NCBI GenBank assembly: GCA_965242785.1
Contig: CBDETA010000004.1
Span: forward strand, 434,001 to 498,000
DNA: 64,000 nt
Origin: Maricaulis sp965242785
GTDB lineage: Bacteria > Pseudomonadota > Alphaproteobacteria > Caulobacterales > Maricaulaceae
Reading direction: 5' to 3'
Part shown: positions 16,673-25,819 of the stretch, in pieces
Numbering within the stretch: position 1 is the stretch's first letter
Layout: each line of letters begins with the position of its first letter
Program-made: the position numbers and the translations under genes
The notes under the pieces: generated by a model
The model's input: only the letters and a program-made list of their open reading frames with translations
What the model was told of the DNA's origin: nothing
The model's database searches: none

Positions 16673-18898
16673 CTATTCCGGCATTTCGAAATGGCGGGCG
16701 CTGAAGCTGTAGGCGGCCGCGGGCATGGTGCCCGTGCCTGCCATCACATCGAGCGCGTATCCGGTGCTGGTGCAGGTGCCGGGGCGCTCGGGCAGGGTGC
16801 GATTGAACACCATCAGCGCGGCGTGGTCGAAACCGGACGTGTCGACCGTACCTGCGCGGCCCAGCGGGATCACGTCAATACGGTCGCCGGCCTGGCCAAG
16901 CAGCACCAGTTCCAGCCCGGCATCGCCCTCCAGCGCAATATCGTGACGGCCGGACATGTCGAGGCCGATATAGTTCGCACCGGTTTCTTCCAGCCCGCCC
17001 TTGGAGCTCCATTGCCCCGGCCCGGAGAGGCGGTGCTGCATGGCGACAGTAATGGCGAAATGGGGTGCCAGATCATAGTCACGGGCAAAGTTCTGGGCAC
17101 GCCAGCGTCGCAGCGTGTCCGGCAGGTTGGTGCCGGCCTGCTCCAAGGGTACCGACATGGTGTCGAACCCGTCCAGCTCGATACCGTGCTCCCAGAAATC
17201 CACGACCATGCCCTCGCCATGCACATCGGCGACCGATTGCAGCAGGGTCCACTGGGCATAGTCGAAGCCATTCTCCGCCGTGGTCCAGCAGATCTGTGGC
17301 GCCTCATAGTCGGTCTCGACATAGTCGGTGGCATCCTGGTCGGCGCCGACGGTGATGGTCTCGATCCAGGAAGCTGTGGCTTCATAGAGCCAGTCCAGGC
17401 CTTCCTCGGAATCATAGCCGAACTGGACGACATGGTTGAATTCATGCGTCGCCGTCGCCCGCATCAGCGAGTGGACCGGCGCCTCCTTGCCCAAGCCACG
17501 GAAATCATTCTCGATCAGGAAGACCGTGCGCGCAGCCGTGCTTTCCCGGTCCTCGTCGGTATTGGGGTTGTCGAACACAACCTGCACCGGATAGGTCACG
17601 CCCATCGAACCATCCGCATCGGCGATATAGGCCCGGTAGAGCCCGTCCTCGTCGCGGATGGGTTCGGCCCAGCCCAGCCGGTTGATCTGGATGTCATAGA
17701 CTTCCTGCAGCGCCTCACCCACGGTGACGGCATATTCGGTGGACGAAGCATCGCGGCCTTCCAGCGTGTAGAAGACGCGGAAATCCTCGGTGTCCAGGGT
17801 CAGGACCTCGCCCGACAGGCTGACGACATTGTCGCGCAGGGCCTGGAGCACGCTGACCGTCTCGGCATCGACCGCACGCAGGATGAGCTGGAATTCACCG
17901 CCGGTATTGCCAGCCCGGTAGCGTTCGACATTCAGCGTGTAGCTTCCGGCCACCGGCGCGGTATAGGCCAGCGCCGAATTGAGCGAACCGTCACCGCGAT
18001 CATCATTGAGCGCCACCGCGAAACCGTCCGGATCCAGCAGACGGATCACCGGGTCGAGATCACCCGTCAGCGTGTCGACGACAGCATAGACCGTTTGCCC
18101 GACCGCGAGTTCGACCGGATAGCCGCGTTCCGGCATGGCATCACTGATTTCGCCGACATGTTCGCCCAGGGGCTCACCCTCGACTCCGGCAAAATCGAAG
18201 GGCACTTCCGCTTCAGGGTCGATGGCCAGCGAGAGCACCAGATCGCCCTGGTCACTGCCGCTATAGGAGCCCACCTCGACCGTGTAGCGTCCGGCGGTTT
18301 CGGCCTGGAAGACAAGCTGCGAGTTCAGGCTGCCATCGCCGCGATCATCATTCTGGGCGATGATCGTGCCATCGCTGCCGGTCAGGGTCAGCAAGGTGTC
18401 GAGCGTGTCCTCCAGCGCGAATGTGGTGGCGACCAGAATGTCACCGGCTTCCAGGTCCACGCTGCGGGTTTCGCTGACGCTGTGGGCATGAAAGGTGACG
18501 ACGCTCTCGTCCAGCACCCGGGCAGCGTCGGACAGGCCGGCATCAATGCCATTTTGAACGAACAGTTCGAACGGGCCGGTGGCTTCGCCATAGCCGGTGA
18601 TCGCGACGGTATAGGTGCCACTGTCCTGCGCCATGTAGACGAGCTGTGACTGCAACACACCCGGGCCACGGTCGTCATTCTCGGCCAGCGGCTTGCCGTC
18701 CGGCCCCACCAGGGTGAGGATGGTATCGACATTGTCCACGGACTCGGTGGACAGCGTGACCACGGCGCCAGCCTCCAGCGTGACCTCGAACGTCACCCGC
18801 GGCGTGTCCGCCGTCAGCTCACCCGAAAACGCGCCATCTTGCGCAAAAGCGCCCGCGGCCAGACAAAGCCCGGCCATCACCGAAATCCCGAAACGCAT
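16673..18898 (-). CDS. Secreted metallopeptidase-like protein with three PPC-type repeats
   Basis: A 741-residue exported protein with a signal peptide (cut near AGAFAQ, residue 20). Three successive beta domains of about 120-150 residues each contain the block NDDRG-x-G-x-L-x-S-x-L and a Y-T-(V/L) strand, as in bacterial pre-peptidase C-terminal (PPC) domains. A catalytic-type region follows with H485-E-F-N-H489 (zinc HEXXH) and, about 20 residues on, LYEATASWIE, whose Glu could be the third ligand of a gluzincin. Substrate is unknown. Usually PPC domains are C-terminal; here they precede the catalytic part. GAGGGGG precedes the chosen ATG. Confidence 0.7.
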   Translation of the reverse strand: MRFGISVMAGLCLAAGAFAQDGAFSGELTADTPRVTFEVTLEAGAVVTLSTESVDNVDTILTLVGPDGKPLAENDDRGPGVLQSQLVYMAQDSGTYTVAITGYGEATGPFELFVQNGIDAGLSDAARVLDESVVTFHAHSVSETRSVDLEAGDILVATTFALEDTLDTLLTLTGSDGTIIAQNDDRGDGSLNSQLVFQAETAGRYTVEVGSYSGSDQGDLVLSLAIDPEAEVPFDFAGVEGEPLGEHVGEISDAMPERGYPVELAVGQTVYAVVDTLTGDLDPVIRLLDPDGFAVALNDDRGDGSLNSALAYTAPVAGSYTLNVERYRAGNTGGEFQLILRAVDAETVSVLQALRDNVVSLSGEVLTLDTEDFRVFYTLEGRDASSTEYAVTVGEALQEVYDIQINRLGWAEPIRDEDGLYRAYIADADGSMGVTYPVQVVFDNPNTDEDRESTAARTVFLIENDFRGLGKEAPVHSLMRATATHEFNHVVQFGYDSEEGLDWLYEATASWIETITVGADQDATDYVETDYEAPQICWTTAENGFDYAQWTLLQSVADVHGEGMVVDFWEHGIELDGFDTMSVPLEQAGTNLPDTLRRWRAQNFARDYDLAPHFAITVAMQHRLSGPGQWSSKGGLEETGANYIGLDMSGRHDIALEGDAGLELVLLGQAGDRIDVIPLGRAGTVDTSGFDHAALMVFNRTLPERPGTCTSTGYALDVMAGTGTMPAAAYSFSARHFEMPE

Positions 18899-19408
18899 GC
18901 CAATCCCCCTCAAAACCACCGACAGCAGCGTCGATGTTACCTTGGTTCAGGGTGTAGCGGCTTCCTTGTGAAGCAACAAGGTGGGCGACCTCTGGCTGAA
19001 GCGCGGTCATCGCTTGGTGTCCAGCTTTGGACAGTTCGGTTTCTTTCGGGCGTTACAGGCACGCCCGGGCACGAAAGCGGCCGCTGTTTCGATCCTTGCG
19101 CCTGACAGGGAGCCGCCGTTTCTTGCGCAAATGATGGATTGAACCGCCCTGTGGTTCTCGACCCCATGGCCTGAGCGACCGCCATCTGCCGAACTGCACG
19201 CGGGCTGACCGGGCAAGCAAGACGGTGACGCGTTTGCCATCACAATCTGCGGAGACGTATGGCTTGTCTTCGTCAAGAATTCACGCCTTGTCCAAGCCTG
19301 CGAAGGGCTGAGTCTTGGGGGCGAGTCGCTCGTCATCACCGACTGACCGCCCCTCAGGCTGAGACGTCGAGCGGTCGGAGACAGGCGCCCGGAAACATGC
19401 CTGCCACA
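18899..19408. other. 510-bp gap without a recognised gene
   Basis: It separates the metallopeptidase start from the end of the MFS gene, both on the minus strand. Short open frames exist on both strands but show no family motif and no convincing ribosome site. The promoter of the metallopeptidase gene must lie near 18.91-19.0 kb, but I cannot point to clear -35/-10 boxes. Confidence 0.4.
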
Positions 19409-21001
19409 CTATCCCGGGTCAGACGCCCGGCTTCGCATAAAACGTTGGCCGAGCTTCGCCGACAAACCTTCCAGGACCTCGCCCTTCGTTTCGGGCACAT
19501 AACGGATCACCAGAACGAGAAAGACGACCGACAATCCGGTGTAGGTGAGAAATGTTGGGCCGGCCCCGATCGCGAGAAGCTGGGTCGGAAACAGCAGCTG
19601 GATGCAGAAACTCACCGCTGAGTTCACAAAGGCGACCAAGGCGATGGCCGTCCCGCGATAGGTGTTCGGGAAAATCTCCGACAGCAAGACCCAGGTCACC
19701 GGCCCGAGCGAAACGGCGAAGGCCGCAACAAACAGAAGTATCGCTGCCAGAATGACTCCGCTCTCCAGGCTCGCAGCTTTCTGCAACAGTTCGGCCTCAT
19801 GCAGAGCCCAGGCCTGGGGTCCGGCGATCTGCGTGACCGCCTCGCGGAAGGCCGTGTCCGACTGGAAGCGCTGCCCCTGAATCTCACCCAAGAGGCCGGA
19901 CAGTGTCGGCTCGTCAAGATCGGCAAGGGCCGCCGGGGTCAGCTCGTATTCGGCTTGAAGGAATCCCGCACCGGCGACAGCGGTGCTGAGAATGACGCCG
20001 GCCAGGCCAATGATCAGAAGGGGACGACGGCCCACGCGATCAATCGCAAACATGGCGACGATTGTGAACAGCACGTTGACGACCCCGAGCACGGCTGCCT
20101 GGACGAATGCGGTGCTCGCCCCCACTCCGCTTTGCTGGAATACCGTGGGCGCGTAGAAGTAGATCGCATTCACGCCTGTGGCTTGTTGAGCGATTGCAAC
20201 AATCAGGGCGATACCCATCATGGCGCGCAAGAGCGGTGTCCGGAGCAGATCCAGCACCCGCCCAGAGCCCTCCGCCTCGGCACCCAGAGCCGCCCGGATG
20301 CGATCAATGGCCAGGTGGGCAGCCGACGGATCGCGGACACTGCTGAGAACCCGATGGGCTTTGTCGATCTGGTTTCGCGCAACCAGCCAGCGCGGACTTT
20401 CAGGCACAGCGACCATCAACGTGCCCAGCCAAAGGACGGCCGGCGCGAGTTCGGCTGCCAGCATCCAACGCCATGGCGCGTCCGACATGCCGATCAGGTC
20501 AACCCAGCCCGCGCCGGATTGTGACAGGTGAAGAATGGCGAGATTCATGAAATAGGCGGCGCTTAGCCCCAACACGATCGCCATCTGATTCATGGAGACC
20601 ACGCCGCCACGCGATTTGGCAGGTGCGATCTCGGCGAGAAACATGGGCGCAACGACCAGTGATGAGAACGCGAACCCGCCGACCAGACGGGCAATGCTCA
20701 GGGACAAGAATCCCGATGCCGTCGATGAAAGGACAGCGGACAGGATGTATAGGACGGACACAAAGAGCAGCACCGGGCGCCGCCCGAACCGGTCTGCCAG
20801 AGGTCCCACTGCCAGGCTCGCAATCATGGCTGACAGGGTAGGAGCGCTGACCACCCAACCGACCTGCCAAGGCGACATGGAGAACTCGGTCTCGACCATT
20901 TCGATCGCGCCGGAAATGACGACGGCGTCATAGCCGAAGACGAATCCGCCCAGCGACACGCTCAGGGCGATCACCAGCATTCGACGAGCATCGGCTGCCA
21001 C
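19409..21001 (-). CDS. MFS sugar porter (SP family)
   Basis: A 530-residue inner membrane transporter with twelve predicted membrane helices. Sugar-porter motifs are visible: FGYDAVVISGA in helix 1, DRFGRRPVL after helix 2, PESPRWL before the central loop, QQATGVNAIYFYAP in helix 7, DRVGRRPLL after helix 8 and PETKG at the end of helix 12. It imports a sugar with protons. The upstream GH16 gene on the same strand suggests glucose or short beta-glucans. An insertion of about 70 residues (360-430) enlarges the loop between helices 9 and 10. The start is GTG at 21001; an ATG seven codons in is possible. Confidence 0.9.
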   Translation of the reverse strand: MAADARRMLVIALSVSLGGFVFGYDAVVISGAIEMVETEFSMSPWQVGWVVSAPTLSAMIASLAVGPLADRFGRRPVLLFVSVLYILSAVLSSTASGFLSLSIARLVGGFAFSSLVVAPMFLAEIAPAKSRGGVVSMNQMAIVLGLSAAYFMNLAILHLSQSGAGWVDLIGMSDAPWRWMLAAELAPAVLWLGTLMVAVPESPRWLVARNQIDKAHRVLSSVRDPSAAHLAIDRIRAALGAEAEGSGRVLDLLRTPLLRAMMGIALIVAIAQQATGVNAIYFYAPTVFQQSGVGASTAFVQAAVLGVVNVLFTIVAMFAIDRVGRRPLLIIGLAGVILSTAVAGAGFLQAEYELTPAALADLDEPTLSGLLGEIQGQRFQSDTAFREAVTQIAGPQAWALHEAELLQKAASLESGVILAAILLFVAAFAVSLGPVTWVLLSEIFPNTYRGTAIALVAFVNSAVSFCIQLLFPTQLLAIGAGPTFLTYTGLSVVFLVLVIRYVPETKGEVLEGLSAKLGQRFMRSRASDPG

Positions 21002-21479
21002 GGCTGCGGATCCGCTCCAGGTCAGCGTGGCACCCCCTTGGTGCCCGCCGGGGCATCATAATCCAGACGCCGGCGTGAACCAGTCTCGAAAGCGGAAAGA
21101 AGCCGGAAACCGCGTGCTTGCGAGGAGGAAGTCAAAAGTCGCAGCTTGCGGTCTCCGGCAAAGGTCTCAGACGGACGTCCGTAACAGACATTGACAGGTC
21201 GACGCCCGTACCGAGCACGAAGGGATGGGTTAAACTCGCCAGCCTGGTTGCGGAACGCAAACCGGGTCGCCGGCGAGACAAAGGGGGCGGATCGAGCGGC
21301 TCGCCAGAGGCGCCGGCGACCCTGACGTCAAGGACAGCGCTCGCAAGTCCGCCATGATGACTTTCCTTTCCCCGATGCAGACGCTCTTGGGGGCACCTGT
21401 AAAATGACAACGTTGTTTAATTGCGGTGATGTTAGCGTCTCGTGCGGGCACGTCAATCGATTATCGAGGTTCTGAGATT
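21002..21479. other. 478-bp spacer between GH16 and MFS genes
   Basis: The spacer holds a LacI-type palindrome (21405-21418) near its far end and, 50 bp downstream of it on the minus strand, a 41-codon open frame (ATG at 21355, stop at 21230) preceded by AAAGGAAAG. This frame has no recognisable family and may be a leader or a gene remnant. The MFS start lies about 400 bp below the palindrome, an unusually long leader. Confidence 0.4.
21405..21418. promoter_or_regulatory. LacI-family operator candidate
   Basis: The sequence TGACAACGTTGTTT contains the perfect palindrome ACAACGTTGT with a central CG, the standard architecture of LacI-family sites in alphaproteobacterial sugar loci. No LacI gene is in the window, so the regulator would be encoded elsewhere. 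Confidence 0.5.
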
Positions 21480-22433
21480 CTATTCCCTTGCCGTCAGGCA
21501 GGCCTGCGTTTCCGGCTCACCGGCGGAGCAGGCATACACCCTGACGAAGTCGATGCTCAGGGTCTTGGGAAAACCGGCGTCCGACACGCCTTGCTCATTG
21601 GCGCTCTCCGGCCAGTTGCCCCCGATGGCCAGGTTCAGCAACAGGTGAAAGCGCTGGTCGAACGGCGCATGCGCCCGGTCCTCGCCCGCCGTCGCAGAAT
21701 ACCAATTCGCCGAGGTTTGCGTGGCATAGAGCTGATCATCAACGAACCAGTGGATCACGCCCGGCGCCCACTCGATCGAGAAGGTATGGTAATCCGTTGT
21801 CAGATCGGGAACATGAACCGGAGCGCCGGAGTGGACATTGTCCGGCCAGGATCCCCCATAGTGAAGGGTTCCCAATATCCGGTCCTCGCGTCCTCCCGGG
21901 CATTCCGGGCACACACTGCCCAGATTGACCGCCTCCATGATGTCGATTTCGCCCGACGCCGCCCATCCGCCATAGGCTTGGTCCTCGGGCAGCATCCAGA
22001 TCGCCGGCCAGACGCCCTGCCCACCCGGCAACAGGGCACGAACCTCGATCCGGCCATAGCGCCAGGCCGCAAGCCCGCGAGTCACCAGCCTTGCAGATGT
22101 GTACTCCCGGGTGACCAGATCCACATGTCCGTCGGGATGCCAGCTGAGCGGTTCGGCAGGTCCGCGCGCCCTTTCCCGGCGTGCGATGATATTCAAGACA
22201 CCACCGTCAACATGCGCATTCTCGGGTCGATCCGTGTAGCACTGGCGTTCATTATTGCCGCCGCCCCAACAGTCCAGGTCATAGTCCCAACGGGACGGAT
22301 CAATGCGCTCGCCTTCGAACTCATCCGCCCAGACCAGAACCCAGGACGCCTCTGCTTGTGCTTCTTGGGCCAGCACGTCGCCTGCGCCCACAAAAACGAG
22401 CAGGGCCGCCAAGCCATGGAGTCGGTTTGCCAC
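21480..22433 (-). CDS. GH16 endo-beta-1,3-glucanase (laminarinase-like)
   Basis: A 317-residue secreted glycoside hydrolase of family 16. It has a signal peptide (cut near GDVLAQ, residue 23), the opening VWADEFEG motif and the catalytic signature GEIDIMEAV, in which the two Glu are nucleophile and acid/base. The bulged strand GEIDIMEx and the WPAIWMLP segment fit the laminarinase subgroup rather than kappa-carrageenases. It probably cuts algal laminarin outside the inner membrane and supplies sugars for the MFS porter downstream. Start is GTG at 22433 with AAGGGGAG about 9 bp before it. Confidence 0.92.
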   Translation of the reverse strand: MANRLHGLAALLVFVGAGDVLAQEAQAEASWVLVWADEFEGERIDPSRWDYDLDCWGGGNNERQCYTDRPENAHVDGGVLNIIARRERARGPAEPLSWHPDGHVDLVTREYTSARLVTRGLAAWRYGRIEVRALLPGGQGVWPAIWMLPEDQAYGGWAASGEIDIMEAVNLGSVCPECPGGREDRILGTLHYGGSWPDNVHSGAPVHVPDLTTDYHTFSIEWAPGVIHWFVDDQLYATQTSANWYSATAGEDRAHAPFDQRFHLLLNLAIGGNWPESANEQGVSDAGFPKTLSIDFVRVYACSAGEPETQACLTARE

Positions 22434-22929
22434 TATCTCACTCCCCTTGTTGTCATGTCTTGCGACAGACGCGCGGGCCGAACCGGCTTTCTCGACCCGG
22501 CGCCAGACTGCCTGATGCCCCAGCGTGCAGGTGATGGGTTGTTCGGGTCAGTGTGACCGGACCACGCGCCAACAATCTGCATGGAAACACCCAGCGCGCA
22601 TGCCGCGACGGTATGCCTGGGGCGCCTGATCCCGTATCCGACATGCATTTCCGCCAAAACGAGCCTTGCCGGCAGCATCAAAACCGGTCTTGGCAACGTT
22701 GTCCAGCGGGGCGGCGCGCTGGGCTTCCGGCGTACATCTGCGCAAAGACAGGCTGTCGGTTACGACGGCTCGGGTCCAGGCCTTCCGGGTGTGCAGCCCG
22801 ACAAAGCCGGAGACCACTCTGACGGCTTTTCTCGCCCTTGTCCGGCACGCCGTTTCAATGTGCTCGCGCGTTGTCTGGACGGGCAAATGTCCCCTGCGGA
22901 CCCACGGGCGAACAGATCGATGCCGGCCA
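22434..22929. other. 496-bp gap without a recognised gene
   Basis: It lies between the GH16 start and the end of the GT2 gene. Short frames on both strands have no family motif. The GH16 promoter must be here; I see no clear consensus boxes and no hairpin with a T run that would end the GT2 operon. Confidence 0.4.
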
Positions 22930-24357
22930 TCAATCTGCCGCGCGCTGAAACGCATGGCGCTGGATGCGACCCCACCCTTTGCAGCCGCGCAGGAAATCAA
23001 GCGTCCCGCTGAAACGCCACAGATTGCTGAGCTGCCGATAGCCAAAATTCTCGATGATTGCCGCGCACATCAGCTGTCCAATGGCTCGCAGCGACGCTGT
23101 CCGGCGCAGCTCGATCTCCTGCAAGAATATGGCCGAAGCAGACAGGAAGAATCCAAAACTGCTGACCACCGCGAACAAGGCCCCAAACCAGGCCCAGGAC
23201 ACCTGGCCCGTCAGCGCGAGCAAGAAGGCCAGGACATAGCCGAGAACTTCCAGACCCGGGCCGATGACGTCGATGATGATCATGCTGCCCAGGCCCAGTG
23301 TTCCGGGAAGCCCGTACCCCGGACGCAGGGCTGCATCCCGATGCCGCCAAAGCGTCTCAAGCGCGCCGCGCTGCCAGCGACGCCTCTGGCCGGCAAGATC
23401 GGAAAGGTGTTCCGGAACCTGGGTCCAGCAAACCGGTTCGGGAATGAAACGCACGGCAGCGGGACGGTCGACATCATGGCCGTTCCGGTGCAGGCGCACG
23501 ATCAGTTCGGCATCCTCTCCCACGGTGCGGGTATCGTATCCGCCAACATCAACGACCCGAGCACGATCGAACATTCCGAACGCACCGGACACGATCATCA
23601 GGGCGCCAAGTTCGCTGAGGGCATAGCGCGCGACGAGAAAGGCCCTGAGGTATTCCAGCGACTGCACAAGCGGCAGGAAGCGCCGGGGCAGCCCCGCCGA
23701 CTGCACGGCCCCGTCGCGCAGGGTGCAGCCATTGGCCACCCGCACGGTACCCGCCACCGCGACCGTGTCGGGGTTGTCCATGAAAGGCTGGCTGGTGCGG
23801 ATCAGGGCATCGGCCTCCAGCAGGGAGTCGGCGTCGATGGCGCAGAACAGGTCGCCGGAGGCATGCGCGATGCCCGCATTCAGGGCATCAGCCTTGCCGC
23901 CATTTTCCTTGTCGATCACCCAGAGCGGCACCGGGCCTGGCCGGTGATAGACACCGCGGACTCTGCCGAACTTCAGCCGGTCCGAGCATTCCCGGTCCGT
24001 GAGGACCAGTTGAAAGGCGCGGACCAAGCGGGACAAGGTGTCATCGCTCGACCCGTCATTGATGACGATGACCTCATAGTTGGAATGGTTCTGCCGCAAG
24101 AGCGCCCGCGTACAATCCACCACGGTTTCGGCCTCGTTGAAGGCGGGCGCCAAAATGCTGACCCGCGGCGCTGCCTGGCCGGTCTGGCGCACCAGCCTGT
24201 GGGCATTGGGCTCCAGCCGGCGACGCAGCAGGGCCGAGCCGGCGATGGCGATCAGCATGGCGTACAGGAGGTCCTGGAACAGCGCGCTGGCAAGGATCAG
24301 AATGGTGACCGGGGTCGTGATGGTCGGCCATTGGAAGGCCGCAGAGATCAAATCCAT
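22930..24357 (-). CDS. Processive GT2 polysaccharide synthase, membrane-bound
   Basis: A 475-residue glycosyltransferase family 2 enzyme of the PgaC/NfrB/cellulose-synthase-like type. One or two N-terminal membrane segments (15-45) precede the catalytic domain, which has SILAPAFNEAETV, the metal-binding AIDADS motif, the catalytic GEDAELIVRL motif and QRRRWQRG (the QxxRW signature of processive synthases). Several membrane helices follow (about 345-430). It would polymerise a sugar and move the chain across the inner membrane. Substrate is unknown. It is last in an operon with HEAT, YaiO-like and receiver genes; its ATG overlaps the HEAT gene by 10 bp. Confidence 0.85.
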   Translation of the reverse strand: MDLISAAFQWPTITTPVTILILASALFQDLLYAMLIAIAGSALLRRRLEPNAHRLVRQTGQAAPRVSILAPAFNEAETVVDCTRALLRQNHSNYEVIVINDGSSDDTLSRLVRAFQLVLTDRECSDRLKFGRVRGVYHRPGPVPLWVIDKENGGKADALNAGIAHASGDLFCAIDADSLLEADALIRTSQPFMDNPDTVAVAGTVRVANGCTLRDGAVQSAGLPRRFLPLVQSLEYLRAFLVARYALSELGALMIVSGAFGMFDRARVVDVGGYDTRTVGEDAELIVRLHRNGHDVDRPAAVRFIPEPVCWTQVPEHLSDLAGQRRRWQRGALETLWRHRDAALRPGYGLPGTLGLGSMIIIDVIGPGLEVLGYVLAFLLALTGQVSWAWFGALFAVVSSFGFFLSASAIFLQEIELRRTASLRAIGQLMCAAIIENFGYRQLSNLWRFSGTLDFLRGCKGWGRIQRHAFQRAAD

Positions 24358-25034
24358 TGGATCACTCCGGATGTTTCAGGGCGCGCCGGCCCCTCGGCCA
24401 GTCTGCGCAAGGCCAGGCGCGCGGTTTCCCGGACCCGCCAGGACGGGTCCTCAAGCATTTCGGTGATGCGGTCGGACGCGGTCGACACGCGCAGGTCGGC
24501 CAGACCGGCCAGGCCGAGGCTGCGGCAGTGGGGATCCTCATCCCCCAGCGCCCGAAAGAATGTCTCGGTGGCATCCGGGTGTCCGCGCGAAACCAGCACA
24601 TCCAGCGCCTTGCGGCGACTGGCGCGGTCGCTCGACCGGGCCAGCCTGTCGAGGTCTTCAACCAGGGCGCCCTGCCAGACTTCGCCCGCCGGCCGTACCC
24701 GTTGCCAGGGTCTCCCGCGGGACGGCGAAACGGACTCTAACCGATCCGCAATAAGCCGGAGGGTGTCCCCGTCAGCGCCTGCAAGCAATTCAGCCAGCTG
24801 CCGGGCGGTTCGGGCCCAGGCACGGGCCGCGCGCCGTGTCTTCACTTCAGGCAAGGCCGTCCTGGCAGCGACATGATCCAGCAGCGCCGCGGCGCGGAAG
24901 GCATCACGGCTGGCCCGGACAGGGGCTCGCCAGCGCTCGACCAGCACGGTTGCGGCGGCGCAGGCAATCAGTCCCAGCCCGGTGAAAAGCAGGGAAGCCG
25001 TCGCGGTCCAAATCAAGTTGAGCATGTCGGTCAT
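24348..25034 (-). CDS. Membrane-anchored HEAT-repeat protein
   Basis: A 228-residue protein with one N-terminal membrane helix (about residues 8-30) and a soluble helical part. Residues about 125-215 form HEAT/Armadillo-type helical repeats, seen as repeated pairs such as SRRKALDVLVSRGHPDATET, CRSLGLAGLADL and VRETARLALRRLAEG. HEAT repeats bind partner proteins, so a scaffold role linking synthase and export is plausible. The gene sits between the YaiO-like barrel and the GT2 synthase, with AGGAAA before its ATG and an overlap into the GT2 gene. No enzyme motif is visible. Confidence 0.7.
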   Translation of the reverse strand: MTDMLNLIWTATASLLFTGLGLIACAAATVLVERWRAPVRASRDAFRAAALLDHVAARTALPEVKTRRAARAWARTARQLAELLAGADGDTLRLIADRLESVSPSRGRPWQRVRPAGEVWQGALVEDLDRLARSSDRASRRKALDVLVSRGHPDATETFFRALGDEDPHCRSLGLAGLADLRVSTASDRITEMLEDPSWRVRETARLALRRLAEGPARPETSGVIQWI

Positions 25035-25042
25035 GATGTTTC

Positions 25043-25819
25043 CTAGAAGCGTTGGCGCAGCGACAGGACGAAGCCCGAGCGGGCGTAGCTGCCGGAACGG
25101 TCCGTTCGGGTGATTGTCCAGCCCGCCTCGCGATCTGCGCCGAAGGTCCGGCGCAGACCCAGCTCCAGGCTGCGGGTTCGTGCGACACGCCCGGCCTCGA
25201 CCTCGGGGGCCCAGCCCAAACCGCCCCGGACGCGCCAGGCCCCGCCTGCAGCGATATCGCCACGCACGGCGAAGCCGCCTTCCCAACGGCCTTCCGAGCC
25301 GCGAACGAGGATAGGCGCGGCTGAGATCCAGGCATCCCGATCGCGAAAATAGTGCACCACGCCCGGCGCCAGGACAGTGACCATGCCGTCCCCGTAGTCG
25401 GCGAAACGCGCCGACAGGTCGAAATCGGTGCCTCCGGCACCCTGGTCCGGTCGCCAGAACGGGCGGGTCCAGGAGATCTGCAGGCCGATACGCTCCCGGA
25501 ACGTGCCGCCGAGTGCGGTGCCGACAGCGACCGAACCGACGCCCCCGGCGAACCGGTCTTGCAGACCCAGCTGCACAAACCCGTCATCGGCGCCGAAGCG
25601 CCGCGTCCACTCGACACGGCCCCAGACGAGGCGACCCTGACGGTCTCGCCGCCCGACCTGAAAACCGGCCGAGGACCAGTCCTCCAGCGCCGTACGCGAC
25701 AGGGCGGCATGACCGATGTCAGCATCCAGCGTCCAGACGGAACCGGACTGCGCCTGGGCACCGGACGCGGACATCACGAGCAAGGCGAGACCGCCGAGTA
25801 TCCGGGAACGGAGGCTCAT
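25043..25819 (-). CDS. YaiO-like outer membrane beta-barrel protein
   Basis: A 258-residue exported protein: signal peptide to about residue 24 (ASGAQAQ), then alternating amphipathic strands rich in Gly and aromatic residues, ending in a C-terminal Phe (LSLRQRF), the usual outer membrane assembly signal. Composition and length match the YaiO family, whose E. coli member belongs to a c-di-GMP-dependent polysaccharide pathway. It could be the exit pore for the GT2 product. Its ATG overlaps the receiver gene's stop (ATGA) and an 8-bp gap separates it from the HEAT gene. The family call rests on topology and context. Confidence 0.65.
   Translation of the reverse strand: MSLRSRILGGLALLVMSASGAQAQSGSVWTLDADIGHAALSRTALEDWSSAGFQVGRRDRQGRLVWGRVEWTRRFGADDGFVQLGLQDRFAGGVGSVAVGTALGGTFRERIGLQISWTRPFWRPDQGAGGTDFDLSARFADYGDGMVTVLAPGVVHYFRDRDAWISAAPILVRGSEGRWEGGFAVRGDIAAGGAWRVRGGLGWAPEVEAGRVARTRSLELGLRRTFGADREAGWTITRTDRSGSYARSGFVLSLRQRF

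Noticed and set aside
19007..19339. Short frames on both strands in the gap before the MFS gene
   Set aside because: No ribosome site, no domain, and overlapping frames on both strands with random-like composition.
22548..23045. A 165-codon minus-strand frame between GH16 and GT2
   Set aside because: Half of it overlaps the end of the GT2 gene in another frame, and it has no family motif or ribosome site.
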